64,000 nt of DNA from Pyxicephalus adspersus (lineage: Eukaryota; Chordata; Amphibia; Anura; Pyxicephalidae): assembly GCF_032062135.1 (NCBI RefSeq), contig NC_092860.1, forward strand, positions 63,545,330 to 63,609,329, written 5' to 3'. This document shows, one piece after another, positions 58,271 to 64,000 of this stretch (positions are counted from its first letter, which is position 1; each line of letters starts with the position of its first letter). The notes below the pieces were generated by a model. That model was not told where the DNA came from, ran no database searches, and worked only from the letters and a program-made list of their open reading frames with translations. Both the position numbers and the translations under genes were made by a program.

Positions 58271-59103
58271 TCGCCACCCCACAGAAAAAACTCAGATACA
58301 TGGATCAATGAGAACAGGACCTTGAGATATGCTGGGAAAAAGAAGACTGAATAATGCTAAAAATATTTAGTCCCAAAGACTAAAACTAGATGTTACCTCC
58401 AACAATATCTGCAAAGCTCCATAATCGGCTTTGTTTAGCAAATTCGACAGCCCTTTACCTTCCTGCTCGAGAAAACGGATTAGCCTGATTTTTTTGGCCA
58501 CTCGAATCTCTTTAGAAAAAGCTTGGAATTAACCTGATATTCCCATTGATCTCATAGCTGTAAAATTGAACTGAACCATGGTTAATGGCAAGTTATCTAG
58601 TGTACTCACAGACAAAGTGAAGAAATTTGAACTCATTTGATCACCCTGGATCAACTACAACTCGCCTTAAAGTCTTTTTTTTTTTTGACATTTAATACTG
58701 CTAGGTCTCCTCCCTTTTCCCCTCTCTGCCCCTTGTCTGGTCGCTCGCTTGTTAGCATTTTTTTTTTTGTCTTTACCTTCCCATTTGCCTTTCTTGTCAT
58801 TTCTTCATTTAACTGAACACTTACAGTCCAATTTAATTTTATTTGGATCAGTATTCTAAAGTTCATATTGCTTCTTCGAGTTTGACATTTTCTGCTTATT
58901 TTACACCACGTTTTTTTCTCATTTCACAACATCTGTATTTACCAATATTGGATGACCTTTTTTTTGTCCTTGACAGATTTTGTCATATGTTACATAGAGC
59001 ATTGTATGGAACACACTCTTCTTTTGTTTTTCTTCCAACTGTAGTGTATTGCTGTTATTGTGAAAAATTTAAAAAAAAATTTCAATAAAAAAGATTGAAA
59101 TAC
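58271..59103 (+). mobile_element. L1-B ORF2 C-terminal remnant and 3' UTR
   Basis: After the mariner, frames give HAPTLIFLFHLEG-like text spanning the insertion, then SQRLKLDVTSNNICKAP and SKFDSPLPSCSRKRIS. The 3' part is T-rich and ends TTTCAATAAAAAAGATTG. Immediately after comes the second copy of the 16-bp target duplication. Confidence 0.7.
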
Positions 59104-62055
59104 AAGAATGTGACAGATGACTTGGTACATCTTTCTTCACATATGATGGCAGTATTTAGAGATTTTTACTGTAACCTGTATCAGGTTTCGCAAGGTAAGA
59201 TGCCTCTGCAATCTGATGAGAGATGTGTTTTTATACAACAATACTTAAAAAGGGCAAATTTGCCTAAACTTCCGTGTACTAAATTGGTACAGCTTGAAAA
59301 AGATTACAGAAATAGAGCTGAGCAATGCCATTAAGTTGTCACCTACGGGAAAGTCTCCAGGTCCGGATGGTTTCTCACTAAAATATTATAAATACAAGAA
59401 CTCCTATTGCCGCATTTATGTAAATATGTCAATAATTTACAGGGGAATGTACAGATGTGCACAGACTCTGCGATTGCACACATTGGTGGTCCCTAAGCCA
59501 GGAAAGGATCCCACAGTCTGCTCAATCTCGCTGCTGAATGCAGATGTGAAATTGTATGCTAGAGTACTTGCTGTGCGTCTACAGAATATCATTCCCTCAT
59601 GGATAGATCCGGATCAAACAAGGTTTGTCCTGAGCAGAGAGGCAAGGGACAATACCTTCAGAGTGCCTAACTTGATGCATTATGTGCGGAGGTACAGCCA
59701 GACAACCCTATTATCTACAGACTCCGAGAACACATTTGACCAGGTGGACTGGCTGTACCTGTCCACTACAAAAAGGCATAGGGGTTTGGGACCTAAAATG
59801 CTGAGCTGGATAATGACATTGTACTCCTGCCCTTTAGTGCGCGTGTGTGTGTGTGCGTAATTGGCACCCTGTCTAAGTCATTTCCCCTAAATAATGGTAC
59901 TAGGCGGGGGTGTCCCTTGTCACCCTTTGGCCCTCCTGCTTTTCACCTTTTCCATAGAACCATTTCATAGAGGTAAACCTTGTATACATGCAGTTCTGAT
60001 GCACACTGCTAGTTCTGATGTATACAAACTAGCAGTTTAAGCAGATAATGTTCCAATTTTTGTCCAACAGCCCAGAATATCTCTACTGGTGTTATCTGAT
60101 CTGAGGGAATTTGGGAGGCTCTCTAATTTTAAGAACTAAATAAATCGGAGTTTCTAAATATTAATGTGCCAAGCCAAGAGGTGGTTTGGCACATTGCTTC
60201 CCTTGCAGTGGTTCCCTTGCAAGTGGTAAACTAAATCCCTTAAATTTTTGGGTGTAGAGCTGACTCCACCCCTAACGGGTCTCTCCCAGGCTAAGTATTT
60301 GCCAAACCTTAATACTTTGAGAAGGGACATTCAGTCTTGGAAGCAGTTGCCCTTCCTAGAATGTTTTATTATCTTTCAGATGCTTCCTATCTAGATACCT
60401 AGTTCATACTGGAAGTGCCTTAATAGTTAGGCAAAGTCTTTTGTGTATCATTTTGGTATCAGTGAAGGCCTAGGATAGCCCTCAGGACTCTACAACGTTC
60501 TAAAGCTGATGGGGGTTTGGGTCTACCAGACTTCAAACAGTATTATATTGTTTCTTTCCTGAATAGAGTGAAACTGGAAATATGATATTTTCTTCAAGCG
60601 TTGGGTAAAATTGGAATCAGAGCTAAGCTTCACCAATCTGTCTGCAATAATTGAAATACCTAACCAGTTTAGGGATTTAGGCCCAGATACATCTCCACCT
60701 ACTTTCCTTGTGCTTCCCTGGTGGGATGTTATACACAAAAAACAGGGATGGAGCTACAACTCTGCCCCATTACCCATAAGTGGACACTATGGGTTATAAA
60801 AACTCTTGCTTTTTTTTTGGGTCAGACCCCCAAATCGCCTATGTTATTACATCATGTGGTACACAGTGATACTATACGCCCTCTTGCAAAAAGTTTCTCC
60901 AGAGGTGCTTTTACCTATACACAACTGGCACTTTGTAAATGCCCTCCCACACCCTATTCGTAATTTAACAGATCTCATTCCGGTGGAAAATCTATTTAAA
61001 GCGGAGGATAGACCCCTTCATTTGGTTTCATTGTTGTAAAAGATGCTGACCCAGCTGAAGAACCACACAGACCATTATCATTGGGAGAGGGAATTTCACA
61101 CGTCTCTTACTGATTTCCAGAAAGTTTGAATTATTCACCTTGCTCATAAGACCTCTATTTGTGCAAAAGTACAAGAAGGTCATTTTAAACTATTGGCTAG
61201 ATAGTATTATGTACCGACCCAATTACATTGTTTGACATTGCAGGAATCTCTACTATGTTGGAGGGGTTGTGGTTCTCCATGGACCATGTCCCATATAGGG
61301 TGGCTGTCCTGTTATTCAGGTTTACTGGCACAAGGTAATAAATATTGTTGAACAGGTATCTGGTGCACATTTAGAGTTTACTCCATGGAGTCTTCTGTTT
61401 CATTGTACCAATGAGCCACTGCTTACATATAAAGGCTAGATCATTCCCAATATTTTTAATGCGGCTAAAGCTGTATCTCCATGTTATTGGAATGACCCAC
61501 AGAAGCCACCTTTGATCAGATGGTTTCGAAAGGTTGAAGAGTTATGTTCTCTAGGGGAAGGCTATCATAATTTACATGATAAGATGGAAAAATTCACAGC
61601 TTTATGGGCAACTTGGATTATATTCAGGGACAAAGACCAATTTCTGAATGAGATGCTTACTTCTTAGGCTGAATATAGGTGGTTAACGCTCATAATATAG
61701 GTGTTTCTTGATTTACAGTGCATTGCATGTTTAGCTCAAAGTGGGTAGTGTACTATTCGTGATATGCAAGCTCCTCTCATGGCTTAACAGAGTGCCTCAA
61801 ACTGTTTTCCAATGATCTGTTTAGTGTGAATATTCCAATGTTTAAGTCAGTAATATGTATTTGCATAAAAGGTTACCAAATTACATTTCCATTATGTTTT
61901 ACGATTACCGTTTTCCCTGTGGACTGAGAAATCTATATCTGATGTTGGTCAATAATTATTTTTTTGTTAACTACAAAGTGAACATTTATTTTACAATGTT
62001 ATCTCTACCCCATTTTGTTATTTTTTTAATCCAATTAAAACTTTATAATAAAAAA
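59104..62055 (+). mobile_element. L1-A, 3' segment: reverse transcriptase to poly(A)
   Basis: The frame resumes with KNVTDDLVHLSSHMMAVFRD and FYCNLYQVSQGKMPLQSDE, then a ~188-codon frame with IELSNAIKLSPTGKSPGPDG, VVPKPGKDPTVCSISLLNAD, IDPDQTRFVLSREARDNTFR and LLSTDSENTFDQVDW (palm motif). NNGTRRGCPLSP follows after a shift. The catalytic YADD site reads stop-ADN (about 60042). The C-terminal part is degenerate, and the 3' end has CCAATTAAAACTTTATAAT then an A tail (62050). It joins in sense with 47985-49091. Confidence 0.87.
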
Positions 62056-62064
62056 AAAAAAGTA

Positions 62065-62372
62065 AAGAAAAGTGATTCAGGTGACTTTGAATGTGGCATG
62101 ATCATCGTCGTACCAGGCAGGCCTAAAATCTAATCTCCCTACCATAGGTATATGTTTTTAATACAGTTCAAGGTCAATTTTGGGTGTGAAGCCAATTACC
62201 CTAACTGGTTTCCTTCCACATTCCAAAAACCATGCAGAGTACCTGGAGGAAACCCACGCAAGCACAGGGAAAACCTGCAAACCCCATGCAGATAGTGTTC
62301 TGACTGAAATTCGAACCTGGTACCTAGCTCCGCAAAGGCCAGAGTGCTAACCTCTGAGCTGCCGTGCTGCCA
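62065..62372 (-). mobile_element. tRNA-headed SINE
   Basis: Minus strand from 62372: GGCAGCACGGCAGCTCAGAG (A box), then about 40 bases later CCAGGTTCGAATTTCAGTCA (B box GGTTCGAAT), then the body with CACTATCTGCATGGGGTTTG, CCCTGTGCTTGCGTGGGTTT and TCCTCCAGGTACTC. The tRNA-related head plus this conserved body is a pattern I know from fish and amphibian SINEs. It lies against the poly(A) end of L1-A. It is not a tRNA gene: the acceptor and anticodon arms do not fold fully. Confidence 0.75.
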
Positions 62373-63015
62373 TTACATTCTTTTTGCCAACATTTAGGAC
62401 TTTCCATTGAAAAAATCAGGTATAAGAAATAATCAATAAATGTATACCCTGCATGTTCCATATTGTATAGTCCAATTTTTTTTTTAATTTTCAAAATGTT
62501 TAACTACATTGTAGTAACAAATTCAGCAGAAAAAGACAATGCACAAATACACATATATACAATATGTTCACCTAAATAAATACCATATAAAACATCTCAA
62601 TTTCAAAAGTGTATCCCCTCTAATCTCAAACAGTGGGTAGAGCTTTAGAACACTGGGAAACCCAGGAAACATTAAAGCTACTGAATGACAGAAGCAAATC
62701 TGCCTGCAACCTGAAGAACAGTCTGTTGACAGGGTGCTATGAGTGAGCGGAGTGGTGCAAGATAGGATATGCTGAATTTTTGGAGGTGATGAGTGGGGTA
62801 CAATCATGAATATGGATGCTTTCACGGTGCAATTTTTCCTTTATGTTTTTTAATTATGCAAAAGGACAAAAAAGACGAAGAATAGGGGTTTTGGCTAATT
62901 AACAAAATGTGCATTTACAATAGAAGTGCTGCCAGTGCCCATTTAGAACAACATGGGATCAGGGTCATAGACAGACTAGAGTTGATCATAAATTTTTAAA
63001 GTAGAAAAATCTCGT
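62373..63015. other. No gene recognised
   Basis: AT-rich. The minus frame at 62568-62825 (85 codons) has no domain. Confidence 0.3.
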
Positions 63016-63017
63016 AA

Positions 63018-63056
63018 ATCAGACACGTTTTGCCTTATGGCTTTCTCAGGGGTATA
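63018..63056 (-). repeat. Recurrent hairpin motif (Penelope-type 3' end)
   Basis: Minus strand: CCCCTGAGAAAGCC, loop ATAA, GGCAAAACGTGTCTG. GAAA has decayed to AAAA in this copy. AT-rich flanks. Confidence 0.55.
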
Positions 63057-64000
63057 TATAGATGTAGATAGACTGATGATTAGATAGAAAAACAAATATA
63101 TAAGACCCTCGACTCCTGAAGTTTTTTAGTTTGGAACACATCTCCTCCAAGAGGGGGGGGGGTAAGGAGAAAAACTCCTTCAAACAGAAGCAAAGTGAAT
63201 AGTTACTTTAGGGAGCCATTCCCTCTTAGGTTTACAAACCATTTAGTCATAATTTTCATTATGTTGATTATGTAGGAACTTTCTATATGGGTTCTGTGTA
63301 TCCAACACTTAACATTTTTACCACTATACCATGTATCTTTTTCATTCTTGTCTTTTTTGTTTGTTATACTCTACTGTTAAAACAATTCCTATGCTGGACC
63401 GTTATAGATATAAAGCCAACATCTGGTTATTACTTTACCAGATATTAATAGGTTTTATACATATTTTATCATATGCTTTATGTATATTTCATCAAATACC
63501 ATATAGTTTTTCTCGCTATTTTCATTTGTTTATGAATATAAATGAGAACATGTATTATACTGTAAAACTTCATATACTGTGGTGGGCTTGTTACTCTGCA
63601 ATAAACAATCTTTTTACTCATGTTAACACAAAAAATTCTCATTACGTCCATCAATTACACAAATCCTTTCCATGATCTCAATATATCCTCTCCAGATCAT
63701 CTCCATAGTTCTCCCCAGCCCGTTTTTGGGGGGCAGGGCGCCCACCTTCCGTGATTATTTTGCCAGGCACATTTTCAGCAGCTCTGAATGGACACCGGAG
63801 AAGCTGCTCTGCTCGGTCCATTCTCCGATAATAAGAGCCAATTGCTGATTAGAGCCGGGAGGACTGAGCAGAGCGCAGCACAGCACAGCTATGAAGCGAT
63901 CGTGACACAGCTGTCCCGCCCCCTCTCATAGCTGTGCTGAGTATTTTGAAAAAAAAAAAAAACATTGTGCAAACAATGTCTCTGCCCAGTGACCGTGTGT
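63057..64000. other. No gene recognised; GC-rich block at the window end
   Basis: The AT-rich part to 63690 has a 114-codon plus frame (63331-63675) of mostly hydrophobic residues and no recognisable family. 63700-63950 is GC-rich, with CAGCTATGAAGCGATCGTGA and CACAGCACAGCTATG/CATAGCTGTGCTG inverted pairs, probably part of a repeat cut by the window edge. Confidence 0.3.

Larger units (their letters stand above)
49092..59103 (+). mobile_element. L1-B, inserted in L1-A (span includes later insertions)
   Basis: Bounded by a 16-bp target duplication, AAGATTGTGACAGATG (49076-49091) and AAGAATGTGACAGATG (59104-59119), with one mismatch. The 3' end is CAATAAAAAAGATTGAAATAC. Its own parts run in order: ORF1 (49.3-51.05 kb), endonuclease scrap (53.27 kb), RT (54.8-57.0 kb), C-terminus and 3' UTR (58.27-59.1 kb). 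Later insertions are two MITEs, piggyBac copy 2, the inverted-arm element and mariner. These account for about 5 kb of the span. Confidence 0.8.

Noticed and set aside
62335..62372. tRNA gene
   Set aside because: A and B boxes are present, but the head continues into a SINE body and the arms do not fold as a full tRNA.
63331..63675. 114-codon hydrophobic frame as a membrane protein
   Set aside because: AT-rich sequence gives hydrophobic codons by chance. No family resemblance and no gene signals.

Overview
This window looks like transposon-rich intergenic or intronic DNA from a vertebrate, most likely an anuran amphibian. That is an inference: CR1-type and L1-type LINEs, a Penelope-like element with a GIY-YIG endonuclease, piggyBac, PIF/Harbinger, mariner and hAT DNA transposons and retrovirus-like pol and env remnants all occur together, as is typical of frog genomes. 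There are multi-exon transposon genes, poly(A) tails, (TA)n microsatellites and an assembly gap of Ns at 27109-27167. I found no convincing host protein-coding exon, no RNA gene and no CRISPR array. Almost everything recognisable is a broken mobile element.

Layout. 1-2290: end of a retroviral-type env, then an ~87-bp tandem repeat split by a TA-flanked MITE. 2948-3223: Harbinger-type MITE. 3390-4620: retroviral RNase H-integrase remnant. 4640-5503: CR1 LINE (minus). 5505-8240: Penelope-like element, followed by a 1-kb MITE and a Penelope-type 3' end near 11 kb. 12-13.4 kb: possible env remnant split by a piggyBac MITE. 13385-17325: L1 copy. 17330-18440: piggyBac MITE and a second CR1 fragment. 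18.4-22.8 kb: quiet stretch with no firm gene. 22.8-23.8 kb: L1 ORF1. 24.1-25.8 kb: piggyBac copy (minus). 26.6-31.4 kb: Harbinger locus with a HARBI1-like transposase gene, an antisense MADF gene and a Myb/SANT-like gene, interrupted by an LTR. 31.8-33.3 kb: CR1 5' end and a poly(A) insertion with unusually long flanking repeats. 38.2-39.1 kb: L1 3' end (minus). 39.1-43.6 kb: an unusual Cys-rich protein family converging on a hAT transposase. 44.1-46.5 kb: piggyBac copy. 48.0-62.1 kb: one L1 (L1-A) split by a second L1 (L1-B), which itself carries two MITEs, a piggyBac copy, an inverted-arm element and a mariner. 62.1-62.4 kb: tRNA-headed SINE.

How the parts relate. The autonomous piggyBac copies share terminal sequence with several TTAA-flanked MITEs in the window, so donors and derivatives sit side by side. 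A hairpin motif resembling part of a hammerhead ribozyme core recurs seven times and appears to mark Penelope-type 3' ends. The least understood piece is the Cys-rich family at 39-41.6 kb. It looks mobile and multi-copy, and it sits tail-to-tail with a hAT gene.
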